Shown in pieces: positions 53,200 through 64,000 of a stretch of 64,000 bases of DNA. The number at the start of each line of letters is the position of its first letter. Position 1 is the stretch's first letter. Source of the DNA: Crossaster papposus (lineage: Eukaryota; Echinodermata; Asteroidea; Velatida; Solasteridae). The notes under the pieces are model-generated. The model was not told the DNA's origin and did not search any database. It saw only the letters and a program-made list of their open reading frames with translations. The stretch lies in the NCBI GenBank assembly GCA_037893245.1, contig JBAIAA010000901.1, forward strand, positions 1 through 64,000, given 5' to 3'. A program made the position numbers and the translations under genes.

Positions 53200-54290
53200 T
53201 TAGTAAAGTGCTGTCCAGATAATTATGTACAATTAAAATAAGCACTTGTTAATGTTATGTTTTGAGCATTTTGGCATGTACATGACACATGTACATCATG
53301 TACATGTACCTGCATGACATCGATTATGAAAAAAACAGCGTCACTGAAGCTGCAACATATTCTTTGCTATTTTTCAATTGATCGATATGCTTACTCACAT
53401 TTTTAAAAAGTTGTCAGTTTGGATGCGAGTTAAAATAAGCAAATCCTTTCAGTTTCACTCAGTTGTCCTCTATAACCGGTAACGCGGAAGTACAAGTACA
53501 ATAAAGTCGACATGAAACGCAACACGAATAGCGCCCCCAAGATACAACACGCCCAGCGTTCTAACTCTGGTCGTTTTCCAAACCCCAGCTCTAACTTAGG
53601 ATCTATCGGGCTTCGTTGACGAATTACTGCATGACGAAGCCAGATTGGAGACGAAGCTGGGGCTTGGACAACGGCTCACAGATACCGGATCCAATGATCA
53701 CTGTATAGGAGATGGGTAGGAGAGGGGATGGGGTACTGGCCGATGGGGAGGGGTTGGGGATGGGAAGAGGATAGAGGTGGGATGGATAGGATGGCCGGTG
53801 GATGAGATGGAATGGGGGTGGGATGGAATGGGGTGTGGGATGGATGGAATGGGGGATGGAATGGATTTGGAGTGGAATGGAATGGGGATGGGATGCGGTG
53901 ATGGAATTGGGTTGGGATGGGGGATGAAATGGGGGTGGGATGGGATATGGGATGGAGGATAGGTTGAGATGAGGGATGGAAAGAGAGATGGGATGTGGAA
54001 TGGGATGGAATGGGATGGTGGTGGGATGGGGGATGGGATTGAATGGAAAGGGGGATGGGATGGAATGGTGGTGGGATGGGATGCCTGCATACTCATTACA
54101 ATTAGCATCGATTGTAAAATCAATGTAATATTCGTGCATTTCGAATGTTTCTACTTCAGTCTTCTTAATTCTGTTTTTGGGCGTTTCAAGATGTCTAGAA
54201 ACACATCTGATCATTTTCACGAACGTTATTGTTTTATTCCTTATAACTTGTGCATGTTACATTTAATGAAATTAATATTGTTGACGAAAA
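53200..54290. repeat. Duplicated flank with (ATGGG)n array, block IV
   Basis: The sequence from 53200 matches 5985-6290 and 13050-13990. From 53510 it matches the conserved repeat part, and then irregular GGGATGGAATGGG units fill 53700-54085. Long Pro/Ser/His frames on the minus strand are repeat by-products. The remainder to 54290 has no gene. Confidence 0.65.
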
Positions 54291-54297
54291 TGTACAA

Positions 54298-54350
54298 GGC
54301 TAAAGGTTAATAATGCCCTAAAGGTTAATAATGCCCCAAAAGTTAATAAT
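54298..54350. repeat. Three tandem units of about 17 bp
   Basis: The unit aaaggttaataatgccc is repeated three times with small changes. Block I has the same sequence in a shorter, diverged form at about 7365-7395, so the expansion is specific to this block. Confidence 0.7.
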
Positions 54351-54469
54351 GCCACAAATCGTACAGCGTACGCATCCGTCACACTCCCCCCCTTGCGTAT
54401 GGGCCTCAGTGATCTGGTAAAACGCGCAACACGTCACGTCAACGTTTCTAAAACCTAATTGTTTGTTGG

Positions 54470-56830
54470 GGTGTTGGGATGTTTGTTTGGTTGTTTGGTT
54501 TATTTCCGCGTCCGTACATTAAACTAACAACATAACAACAATTAGAATATGTTAACAAATAATGTACAAATGGGGGGTGACATCCAGAGGAGGTATGACC
54601 CTCCTGTAGTGGAGTAGTACCCAGACTGCTATTGGTTCATTGTATTAACTTTGAAAAATAATAATACAAGATAATATAATATCCCTTGGTCAGCAATGAA
54701 TAAGAAAATAAAGGTTGTATTAAAAGAAAAATGAGGTATTAATGTCCTGCTGCATTAGAACAGAAATGACATGATAAATTAGTGCAAAGAAAACTGTTAT
54801 ACTTGTCCAAATAAAACTATTTAAGATGGCCAGGGAACAGTTTCCTAGATACACTGTTCAATTTATTTATCAGGCTGTCAGGAAGGGAGTTAACAATTTT
54901 AGGTAGAAGTTTACGATAATTGGAAGAGACAACATCCACTCTACAAATATCAGTAATACGAATAAGATTATCTTGTCTTGTAGTGAATGGGTGAAAATCC
55001 CGATTTAAAGAAAAAAACGAAGGAGAACTTAAATTATCCGGAAGCAAATTATTAATATAATCAAGGTAATAATGGCAATTTGGACATTAAAAATATCTTC
55101 CAGCTTCAAAAGTTTCTATTTGAAACAAAGAGGAGTAGTATATGCATTGTACTGAACATGACACGCATTACGAAAAAAAAATTTTGGAGAGTAATAAGTT
55201 TTCTGTACAAAGAGGGGTACACCTTTATCATGCCACCCCAAGCTAAGAGGCCATAGTTTAAATAGGGATGAACTAAACTCTTATAAATGGCCAAACTGTC
55301 TCTAACTCTTAAAGTATTCTTAGTTCTGTTAATAATATAATTACTATTAGAAACTTTATTATATACATGTACAAGGTTAATTTGCTCCTTCCAGAGCATA
55401 TGTGACCCACCACCCCAAAACCAGGCTAAAGTCGAAATTTTCATATAAGAGATTTTTATACCATTGGATTGCTAGCGTTTTAAGCTTTAAAATGATACAT
55501 CACATGCACCAGTACCGCTATGGAATGAAAAGTAACGACGCTTCAAAAAGTGATATTTTGTTGCCATTCGCGGCAACAAGTTTGCTCAATTTGAGTAATA
55601 GCAACGACAAAAAAAATCAGGATAAGGCCGATATTATCACTTTCGGGGATTTTAAAAAAGGTTTAAACATGAACAGCCTATAAATTAGAGTTTTAACTAA
55701 CGATTTATGAAGAAAAAAACCAATCGACCGGCAAGGCACATTTTGTTGTGTACAATGCCATATCTCGAAATGGCATTTTGCCGAATTCCGCCTGGTTTTG
55801 GCCTGGTGGGTCACATATTCTTATCAGTAATAAGGCCAAGAAAAGTACAGGGGGAGACCTTTTTAATAGTAACATTTTCTAAGCAAAGTGAGACATCAGG
55901 TAAAAACCTTTCTCTCTGCTGCAAAGAATAACAGATAAAGTGAGTTTTATTAGGATGAATTTTCAACTTATTGGCTCTAAACCAATCTTGCAGTACTCTC
56001 AATTCATCATTCACAGTATTAGCCAGTACCTGCAAATTCTGTCCTGAGGCAACAAGTGTTGTATCATCAGCAAAGAGAACCGGTTTTAACAAGGGGCAAC
56101 ACATGGGCATATCATTAACGTAAATCAAAAACAATAATGGCCCAAGAGTTGACCCCTGGGGTATTCCACAGGTGATATTACAAATATTAGATTTGACATC
56201 ATCAAGAATCACATACTGCTCACGATCATTTAAATAACTTGTAAACCAGTCAAGTGCAATTCCACGAATTCCGTAATAATACATTTTACGTAATAGAATG
56301 TGATGATTGACAGTATAAAAAGCTTTTTTAATATCTAAAAAAAAACAGCAAAACAAATATCGGACGGTACTATGTTAACAGAATCAGACAGATTATTGTA
56401 AAAATCTAAAACGGCATGAACAGTGGATCTACCTGCACGAAATCCATATTGATTATGAGAAAGTAAGTTTGTGGAATCGAGAAAAAACAATATTCGACTG
56501 TGCATAAGTTTTTATAGAGCTTTGGAGCAGGTATTAATTAGTCAGATAGGCCGGTAATTGCCTGGATCAGGGGGATTACCTTTTTCAAAAACAGGAACAA
56601 CTTTAGCTAATTTGTACAAGTTAGGAAAAGTACCTTGTTCAATGGAAGTATTAACAATATTCGATAATGGAGCAGAAATTATGTCATAACTTTCTTTAAA
56701 AGAGAATTACTAACTTCATCTGATCCAGAACTAGTTTTGTTTTGAAACTTAGTGACGATTTTTATAATTTCCTCTGGATCAGTAGGGGTAAAAAATAAAT
56801 GAGTTAGGGGAAGAAGTTGCTAAGGTTAAC
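54470..56830 (-). pseudogene. CR1/L2-like LINE relic (copy in block IV)
   Basis: On the minus strand the reverse transcriptase core is well kept at 56356-55817: 'FLDIKKAFYTVNHHILL' (motif A), 'GIPQGSTLGPLLFLIYVND' (motif B) and 'VLFADDTTLVASG' (motif C, catalytic FADD). Upstream, 'NYRPI' is visible near 56540. The C-terminal part follows at 55444-55106 ('LNYGLLAWGG') and 55047-54817. The frame is broken by indels, and by a MITE at 55401-55815. The 3' tail at about 54470-54510 is GTTT-rich. It is paralogous to 7640-9600. Confidence 0.8.
55401..55815. mobile_element. MITE with TGTGACCCACCA ends and TA target duplication
   Basis: The left end TGTGACCCACCACCCCAAAA and the right end (inverted TGTGACCCACCAGGCCAAAA) form a repeat of about 26 bases. 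TA stands on each side (55399-55400 and 55816-55817). The block I LINE keeps the empty site 'gagcataattc' at 8531. TA duplication suggests a Tc1/mariner relation. It has no transposase. Confidence 0.8.
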
Positions 56831-57492
56831 CTCGCATTTTTATTACAATTTGCTAAAATGTAACTTAAGTTAAAGCAGTTCAAATAAATATAATTCGGCG
56901 GGGGAAGGACTATTAAACACAACACAACAAAACGTCTTAGTAACATGTGCAAACAAAGATCAAAGTGCTGTACAAAACTGTAACTATACAAGAAAACACG
57001 TGCTATGAGTGCCCCCTACTCCCCGATAAACCTTCTGCTGTAGTCAACGTGGGAGTAACTACAACAGGTCCTCAATCAAAATGTTTAATTCCAAGTAAAA
57101 TTACACTGTATAAATCTTGAATCATTTCAATCTTTTTACATTGATCTAGTACATCTACAATCACTCTTGAACGGAGTTGTCGATAACACAGGTCAACAAA
57201 TTCAATGTGTAATTAGCCTTCAATGCCCCTTCATGTAAGACATCCAGCTTTCATATATTTTTTGACCAAACAAAAATACTTTTATTTTTAATTTATGTTG
57301 TGAAACATTTGTTTACCCTCTTTATTTAACTTTACCCTTTTCTACATTTTGCTGTTAGAATATGTGAAGATGACCTTTCCCTCTGTGGAGATAAGCCAGA
57401 TCACTCAGACAATGGCATACAAGCTGAAAGATGTGAGGACTGCTACTGCTAGTGGAAAAACATTGCAAATTTCAAGGTTGTACGTATTACTA
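56831..57492. other. LINE flank and unassigned sequence
   Basis: The first part continues the similarity to block I (about 9560-9700). From about 57000 the sequence is absent from block I. At 57355-57480 an acceptor-like 'ctgttag' leads into a short open stretch containing 'FPSVEISQITQTMAY', which I cannot assign. No complete gene is seen. Confidence 0.35.
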
Positions 57493-58069
57493 AGCACCGT
57501 CGATATCAGAATTTACAATAATTGAAATATCGAAAATCCAATATCAAGAATATTCGATCATGTGTATCGATTATCCAATGTAAAAGTTTTAAAATGTGGA
57601 AAAATTACAGACAATGGAACTTCTTCAAGCAAAAGAAGAATCTTAAGTCCCAATTTTTTAACGGCTTTCTCAACAACATATTGCTGAAACTTTTAAACAA
57701 AATCTCCACACTGAGAGTTTGCCCAAAACGGGCGGTTTCTTTTGAGGCTTTTTCATTAAGGAGACCGCAAATTCCAACAAACACAGAGCTCAATCGACGC
57801 TTGGCATTTGCTGATGTTTTTATTTTCAGTCATGACCATAAAGTGCCACGGAGTTTTATTTAAGTATACAGCAAACATTAAACACAGTGTAACTTAAAGC
57901 ACAAACAGGAGATTTATTTTGACGATAATCTGACGCATTTCAATATTTTCAATATCATATCTCAATGTAAAAATTTCCGATATTTCGATAATGATTAAAC
58001 AAATTGCTATTGGAAATATCATTATCTAAAAAAAGTTGAATAATTAAGTAATATCGAATCGACGGTGCT
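57493..58069. mobile_element. TIR element with AGCACCGTCGAT ends and TA duplication
   Basis: AGCACCGTCGAT at the left is mirrored by ATCGACGGTGCT at the right (with one extra base). TA flanks both sides (57491-57492 and 58070-58071). A 113-codon open frame inside (57522-57863) shows no known motif. It is probably a non-autonomous Tc1/mariner-like element. Confidence 0.6.
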
Positions 58070-58071
58070 TA

Positions 58072-59269
58072 TTGTAAAGTCATCCAAAGCCACACCTCGA
58101 AAAGAGTATAATAATGTGGCTAGGAAGTTTTAAACGTCTGGTTTAAAACTGAGTGGAATCTGGTCACCGATAATGGCATAAGCAGAATCAGCGACCAGGC
58201 CCCTACCTAGTTTTAGACCAGACATTTTAATACTGCCCATACTATTTTTTTCATTCCAAAGTACCTTTTGTGTCAGCACCTTAGTTTTAGTAAGTAGAAC
58301 AGATTGAGACGTCCGCAATACAGCATGTTCTCAGTTCCAGTCCACGTAGCCCGCAGTATTAAACACTCAATGAAATAATTTTGAGAATTTTCTGATGTTT
58401 AAATTACTTTCTTTCTTACCTCTTCAACATGACACCAATTTGATAAAAAATAACCCAGTCTTTTGACACTTTCATAATAACTTAACCTAGTTCAGTGTGT
58501 AGTCATTTTAGGATTAACATTTTGATTAAAAGTACGGCAGATCAAAGGTGATGTGCAATGCCTTTGATGATACAGGCATGGCATTCGGCAAACAGTCAGA
58601 GTATGTCATGAGAAAGATATTTGGCTACAGGGCCATCGCAGATCATTTGTCATTTGAAAAAAAAAATATAGGTAGAATATAACAAGTATAATGGCAGCCA
58701 TTTTGACAATTCTGAAAATTGCTCCTTGTTCTATTAATGTTTTTGCGATTCAAATTCTACCAACAAATCTGTGATGGCCCATGTATATTGCGTTAGATAT
58801 CCTCTGACTGTGCCAAATGCTGTTTGTTTCATCAAAGACACAATTTTGCCAGATATTTCCCCTATCTGCCCATAAACTGTGTACGTTATTGTAAAAAATA
58901 AAACACATTACATATTCATGTACAATGTAATATGTACCTTGTGCCTGTACGCACCAAGCTTGTACCGGACAGTACTAATGTACATTAGCAAATTAAATTT
59001 TAGAAGTTTTGACCAGCTTTGAACAAATTGAAATGTTGGCCGAATGTTTATATGCAAGGTAACTTACTTTTGTTTGAGTATAGTTACATAATCGCATAGG
59101 ATAAATGCGAGCATGGTGTGCACGAGCGCCCTGCCACGAGCAGACATAAATTAACAACTGTTCTTTTGTATTAATTAAGCCAGGAAATCTTCCCTTGAAG
59201 GTAAACACAACAACTTTTAACAGGTCAGTGTAATTATATTTGCTATGAAAAAAACCACCCAAATCCATA
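58072..59269. other. No gene recognised
   Basis: A short open stretch around 58554-58660 encodes 'MAFGKQSEYVMRKIFGYRAI'. It might be a relic exon, but it has no recognised family or clear splice sites. The remainder is AT-rich. Confidence 0.35.
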
Positions 59270-59530
59270 AATTTCGGAAGAATACAGCCCCAAAAGTTGC
59301 ATTTATAAAAACAAATATAAATAAGAACAACATCAAGTTATTTACTTCATGAACATTTATGATTTTTTGAACTTTGATTAATATTAGTACCTACACCGAT
59401 AACAATGTTTTAAGTACTGTCCATGTAAAATAATATTTTTTGAACAACGATATTCAACGTAGATTTACATACATGTAGATATATCTATGTATGAGGGGTT
59501 GTAAGCCTGCGCCCCAAATGAACTCGTAAA
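59270..59530. repeat. Duplicated segment shared with 9850-10085
   Basis: This is the counterpart of the end of block I. It lies about 2.3 kb further from the LINE than in block I because of the extra sequence at 57000-59270. It ends at about 59520, where a DIRS-like relic begins. Confidence 0.6.
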
Positions 59531-59535
59531 ACAAT

Positions 59536-60005
59536 CAAACCCACTAATTCATCGGGTGTCACTGGTTATAGGGAAACTTGTATCGTGTTTTCCTGCAGTT
59601 CCACTCGGACCCTTACATTACCGAAGTTTAGAAATGAACAAAGACGTTGCATTAAAAAAGCACCATGGAAATTACCAGGCCAAAATGCCTCTCTCTCTGG
59701 ACGCCAAGTCCGATTTGCAATGGTATAGATACATAATTTACCATGCACTTTTCGACCCATTCAACCCCGTGTAACTGACATTGAAGTATTTACTGATGCT
59801 ACCTTACCCTCAGAGGTTGGGGATCGAGCCACTTGTCCGAAGGCTAACATTAAAACTAATGGCCGTTGGAATTGGCATGAAGCAAAGTTTCTTATTAACT
59901 TTTTAGAACTCCTTGTGGTTCGTTATGCTCTAGGTCATTTAAAACTGACATTCAAAACAGAACTGTGTCCATCGTAATGAACTATACCACAGCAGTTTCG
60001 TACAT
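59536..60005 (+). pseudogene. DIRS-like retrotransposon relic (RT/RNase H part)
   Basis: An open stretch includes 'IGKLVSCFPAVPLGPLHYR' and then 'AKMPLSLDAKSDLQWYR', the pattern seen at the end of the reverse transcriptase in DIRS-type (tyrosine recombinase) elements. After a frameshift near 59775 comes 'VFTDAT', 'GRWNWHEAKFLINFLELL', which matches the RNase H start and the following helix. A further shift precedes 'TTAVSYIN'. At least two frameshifts and a stop make it dead. No recombinase or terminal repeats are in view. Confidence 0.65.
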
Positions 60006-60239
60006 AAATCACTAGGTGATGTCAATGCAGCTTTAGCAGATGTCATTGAACAAGCAACAAAATTCACGAGTGCCTGCTACGGGTATTCCAACTTTGGAAG
60101 CATTATCAGAAACTTGTCAGGGCGAAGAAAACTGGCAAAGGCTCGACATCTATTCCAATGCTTTGCAGTTTGCCTCCAACAACAGTACGAAAAATAGTTT
60201 TTACTTTCAAAGTACAGTATACATGTATTTATTCACCAA

Positions 60240-62290
60240 AAACCTTTCTACTTTAATAATTATTTTGTCAACATAGGTCCTAACCTCGCTCAAAATATTC
60301 CTCAAACTCGGGCATCGTTTAATGATTATCTTACTGACCCCAACCCAAATTCTTTTTTTTTTTGCTCCAGTTGATGAACATGAGATATCTGACATTGTTA
60401 ATAATTTACAAAATAAAAAGAGCTCTGGTTATGATTGCATTAATATAGCTGTTGTCAAGAGTACTATCATGGCTATTTGTAGGCCACTTGCACACATTAT
60501 TAATCTTTCATTCATAACCGGAATTGTTCCACACCAATTAAAAATTGCCAAAGTTATTCCAGTTTATAAAAGTGGTGATCCTAATTGTGTTAATAATTAT
60601 AGACCCATTTCCATCTTGCCTTGTTTTTCAAAAATATTTGAGAAATGTGTCCATACCCGACTCAGTAAATATTTATTTAAATTTGATATTCTAACCAATT
60701 CACAATTTGGATTTCGTAGCAAACACTCAACGACCCATGCAGTTCTTAATTTCTTGGACAAAGTTTCTAATGCAGTAGATAACTCTGAGCACACTCTGGG
60801 GATATTTCTTGATCTTTCAAAAGCCTTTGACACAATTGACCATGACATTTTGTTGCATAAATTGTCCTATTATGGTATTCGAGGAGTATCCCTGGAGTGG
60901 TTCAGAAGTTATCTTACAAATAGAAGCCAATATGTTTTTATTGGTGGTTCAAATTCATCTTTCAAAACTTTAAGCTGTGGAGTCCCTCAAGGATCAATTT
61001 TAGGCCCGTTACTTTTTATAATTTATATCAATGACTTCACAAAATCATCAGATGTACTTTCATTTATTTTATTTGCTGATGATTCAAATTTATTTTTTTC
61101 TCATAACAACTTGAATACTCTTATTGATACAATGAACAATGAACTTAAATTAGTTTCTAATTGGTTTAGAATCAATAAGTTGTCATTAAATATTAATAAA
61201 ACCAATTACATGCTGTTTAGTAATTCTGCTAATGATCTTCCTAGAGATGTTGTGATTAATGATGCTGCTATTATAAAAACCGACTGTTTCAAATTTCTGG
61301 GACTGTTTATTGACTCTAAGTTAACCTGGAAAAATCATATTGATTATCTATGTAAAATTGTTGCTAGAAATATTGGTGTTATCAATAGAATCAAACATTT
61401 TTTTCCTCCATCGGTCCTAGTCTCTCTTTATAATACTTTAATTTTGTCATACCTTAATTATGGAATACTTGCGTGGGGTAACTGTTCCACTGGTTATCTT
61501 CAAAAGTTATTTCTTTTGCAGAAGCGAGCTCTTCGTATAATTAATTTTGTTGATTTTTGTGCCCATACTGATCCTCTCTTTTTTAAACATAAAACCTTAC
61601 AAATTTAGGATATTTATTACCATCAGCTTGGGTCCCTCATGTATCAGTCCGATTCCAATACTTTACCCTCGGCTATTAAGGCAATATTTGTGCGAAATGA
61701 TCAGATCCATGCCCACTTTACTCGACAGGCTTGTCATTTTCATCTCCCATTAACTCGTACTTCTTTTTCACACAAAACTATTAAATATGAGGGACCCAGG
61801 TTATGGAATTCACTTACTAATACATTAAGAAGCTCCAAACATATTATCGCTTTCAAACGAGATTATAAGTTTGCTTTGTTGAACTTTTATTGTGAACTAA
61901 TGTAAAATAATAACTCAAAATTTATTTTTTGTATTTTATTGATGCATTCCTAAACTGGCTTGTTGATGTGCTGTTTATTTGTTTGTCCTTGTCTTTTGTT
62001 TGTTTTGGTATTAGTGTATTTAAGTAAGTAACTTACTGTTATTTATAAAATGCTGTATGTGCTCTGGGCCTACTGTCCGTGTTTGCTCCTATTTTACATG
62101 AATATTCTTGTATCCAATACATGTTAGCCCAGAGCACGTACATGCATGCATAGGGGGCCCACACCTACAAGCTTTGCTTCTTAGTGGGTCCCCCTTCAGC
62201 ATCACCTATCATAACTGTATAAACTACCATTATCATCCTGTATGTTGATGCCGAAGAAATAAATGAACCTTGAACCTTAAAAAATGAACC
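60240..62290 (+). pseudogene. CR1/L2-like LINE, 5' truncated, nearly intact RT
   Basis: The frame at 60322-61608 holds the reverse transcriptase: 'NNYRPISILPCFSKIFEK', 'FGFRSKHSTTHAV', 'FLDLSKAFDTIDHDILLHKL' (motif A), 'GVPQGSILGPLLFIIYINDF' (motif B) and 'LFADDSNLFF' (motif C). Upstream codons continue in another frame, with the switch in a T run at about 60349-60363. At 61606 a single in-frame TAG follows 'LQI', and the same frame continues to a final stop at 61903. The 3' untranslated region ends near 62290 in TGAACCT-type repeats. The endonuclease and ORF1 are absent. Only two changes separate the remaining part from an open frame, so it is fairly young. Confidence 0.85.
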
Positions 62291-63420
62291 TTACTTGTAA
62301 TATTGTCCTTGTACTGAGAAATATTTCAACAAACACTTCAATTCTAGTGAACATTCAACCTAATTAATTTATTAAAATAGTCCCCTCTCAAAATATACAC
62401 ACGCAGAAACTCAATAGATTGTACCTCATCAACCCATTTGTGGTTCAATCATGCTTAAGTTAAAATCAACATACTTATGACACTTCTTATATTTAATCTA
62501 AAAGGTTTGTCAGGTAACATTTAATGAATTCAACACTTAGAGTCGTATGGGGTGCGGCGTGTTGTTGTCGATATCGTTTCATGATCATGCGGAGTCCGAT
62601 CCTCTTCGCGTTGTCAGCCAGTTGTATTAGTTTTCTTTATTACACTACAAGTGTTATTGTTAGACAGTAAGCTTACTTTACATAGTACTTATTAATTTGT
62701 TATTATACATAATATTATACTATACATTTCAACCAGGTAGGTCTAACGATACGTATGATTTAACGTAAACGTTACTAAATTTGTACGTTCTTGAACGGAC
62801 GATCATTGGTGATTATGACGCGAGTGGAAAATGGCTCTTCGCTTAAGACGAGATTTCGGATACGACGAGGAAATTAACTTAGTCCGGAGCACCTCGTATA
62901 ATTAACGAGAGTCGACTGTACATTTAATTTGATTGAAAACCTCAAGTTTGTGAGTTTTTAATGTCAAAACTGATTTGAACTTGTTTACGCCCTAGCCACA
63001 CCCTAACTGCACATTACTCCTTTCATCCAATTTTAAATGGCTTTAGTGTTTTATGCATCTCAACAGGTAAATGTGGGAAATCTATATTAAAATGTGTAAG
63101 TTTGTTGTTTGTTTTAACTGTGAATACACCATAATGTATTGATAAAATATCAATAAAGACATAAATAATTGATATCCAAAATTGCCCAACACTGAGATAG
63201 TGTCATCATTCAATTTTTTTCAAAAGTAGGGCCCCTTTGCTTATATTCTGCAATTCATTGATTAAATGAAACCCTGAACTTTTTAAATTATAAATTAAAT
63301 AGGCTTTAAATTTGGATTCTGAAAATGAATTATATATTTAAAATTAGTAGAGAAACAATGTGTGCAAAGATTATCAGTTGGTTATTGAAATACAATGAGG
63401 AATAATCCTAATTATCTCCA
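62291..63420. other. No gene recognised
   Basis: This is AT-rich sequence without convincing open frames, inverted repeats or similarity to the other blocks. Confidence 0.4.
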
Positions 63421-64000
63421 CTTAAGCATGCGCAATACTACCAATGAGTCCGGATTTCATGGGGTCTGAAATTCACGCTACACCAGTCTACTTAAGGCTA
63501 GTAAAGTCATTAGCGGTGAGGTTTGTTGTCTGCACAATTATTTCTTTGAGTTTTTAGACAGGGTAGTATGCTTGCATGCGTGTTTTGTTTTCTTTATTTA
63601 TTTGCAGAACAAAAACTGTGGTCCCAAACAATTTTCGGAAAGGATGCAGCCTACTAAATTATATTATAAAATACCAAGATGGCTCTAGAAAATATAGATC
63701 AACTCGACAAGGTTAACCGTTCTATTGATAGGTCATCACACCAGCAGTTAACCATCAACCATAAATTCTAAAGAAACTGATCGTAATATTCACACTCGCA
63801 CCAAATTTAGTCTTTGATTTAAGTACGTTTCTCCAAATCAATTTTCATCTTCATAATTTTAACATATCTCTTACAAATTATACTTCCTTCATGTAAAAAT
63901 ATACATATGTAAATGTGAAATAGTGAAAGTTGCCACCAAAATGGCTCTTTTATAAGAGTGAGTTAATTAATTCACACTTTTCGAGTGGTTTGTTTTCTAC
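63421..64000 (-). repeat. Downstream flank of a further TRIM unit
   Basis: 63421-63603 matches 45440-45650. 63607-63990 matches the sequence just beyond the 3' ends of gene A (19750-20480) and gene B (47249-47635), ending with 'cttttcgagtggtttgtttt'. In genes A and B the second coding exon follows about 150-230 bases to the right, so an exon 2 of another TRIM unit is predicted just outside the window. Here the flank is uninterrupted, which shows the ancestral state before the insertion at 45738-47063. Confidence 0.65.

Overview
This is an AT-rich, intron-containing animal genomic window with no bacterial features (no operons, ribosome binding sites or CRISPR). Two-B-box TRIM-NHL genes of invertebrate type, together with BEL/Pao, Rex/Babar, CR1/L2-like, DIRS-like and Tc1-like elements, suggest a marine invertebrate, perhaps a deuterostome such as an echinoderm, hemichordate or amphioxus. 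The species assignment is inference.

The only convincing host genes belong to one TRIM-NHL E3 ubiquitin ligase family, all on the minus strand and arranged as a decayed tandem array. Two copies look intact: gene A (20630-24793) and gene B (47861-50833). Each has a 5'UTR intron, a long coding exon (RING, two B-boxes, coiled coil, first NHL blade), one phase-1 intron and a second coding exon with the remaining NHL blades. Both splice to a 640-residue protein. Two further copies of the first coding exon are broken (3178-4511 and 11498-12515). An exon fragment lies at 1-29, and the right edge (63421-64000) matches the sequence just downstream of genes A and B, so another unit probably starts beyond the window.

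The repeat units are long: TRIM exon 1, its 5' flank, an (ATGGG)n-bearing repeat and an old LINE are shared by the blocks at about 3.1-10.1 kb and 49.5-59.5 kb, and in shorter form at 11.5-14.4 kb. Because these blocks are paralogous, many transposon insertions can be read against their own empty sites: TTAA, TA, CCGA, AAT and ATTATAC target duplications are visible at base resolution.

The rest is mobile DNA. A complete BEL/Pao retrotransposon (28488-36545) has an intact 1893-codon polyprotein, two 1075-bp LTRs that look identical and a CCAAC target duplication. A Rex/Babar-like LINE (39830-43560) is broken by a Tc1-like element whose removal restores its reading frame, and by a terminal-inverted-repeat element holding tRNA-type A and B boxes. 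The right end holds a DIRS-like RNase H relic next to a CR1/L2-like reverse transcriptase with one frameshift and one in-frame stop. Simple repeats are plentiful: four (ATGGG)n arrays, a 12-bp minisatellite and G or C runs up to 50 bases.

No new multi-gene system was recognised. The most informative observations are the TRIM array with a copy-specific GC-AG intron, the empty-site comparisons, the TIR element with an internal Pol III-type promoter, and the Tc1 element whose two ends are both copies of its transposase 3' end.
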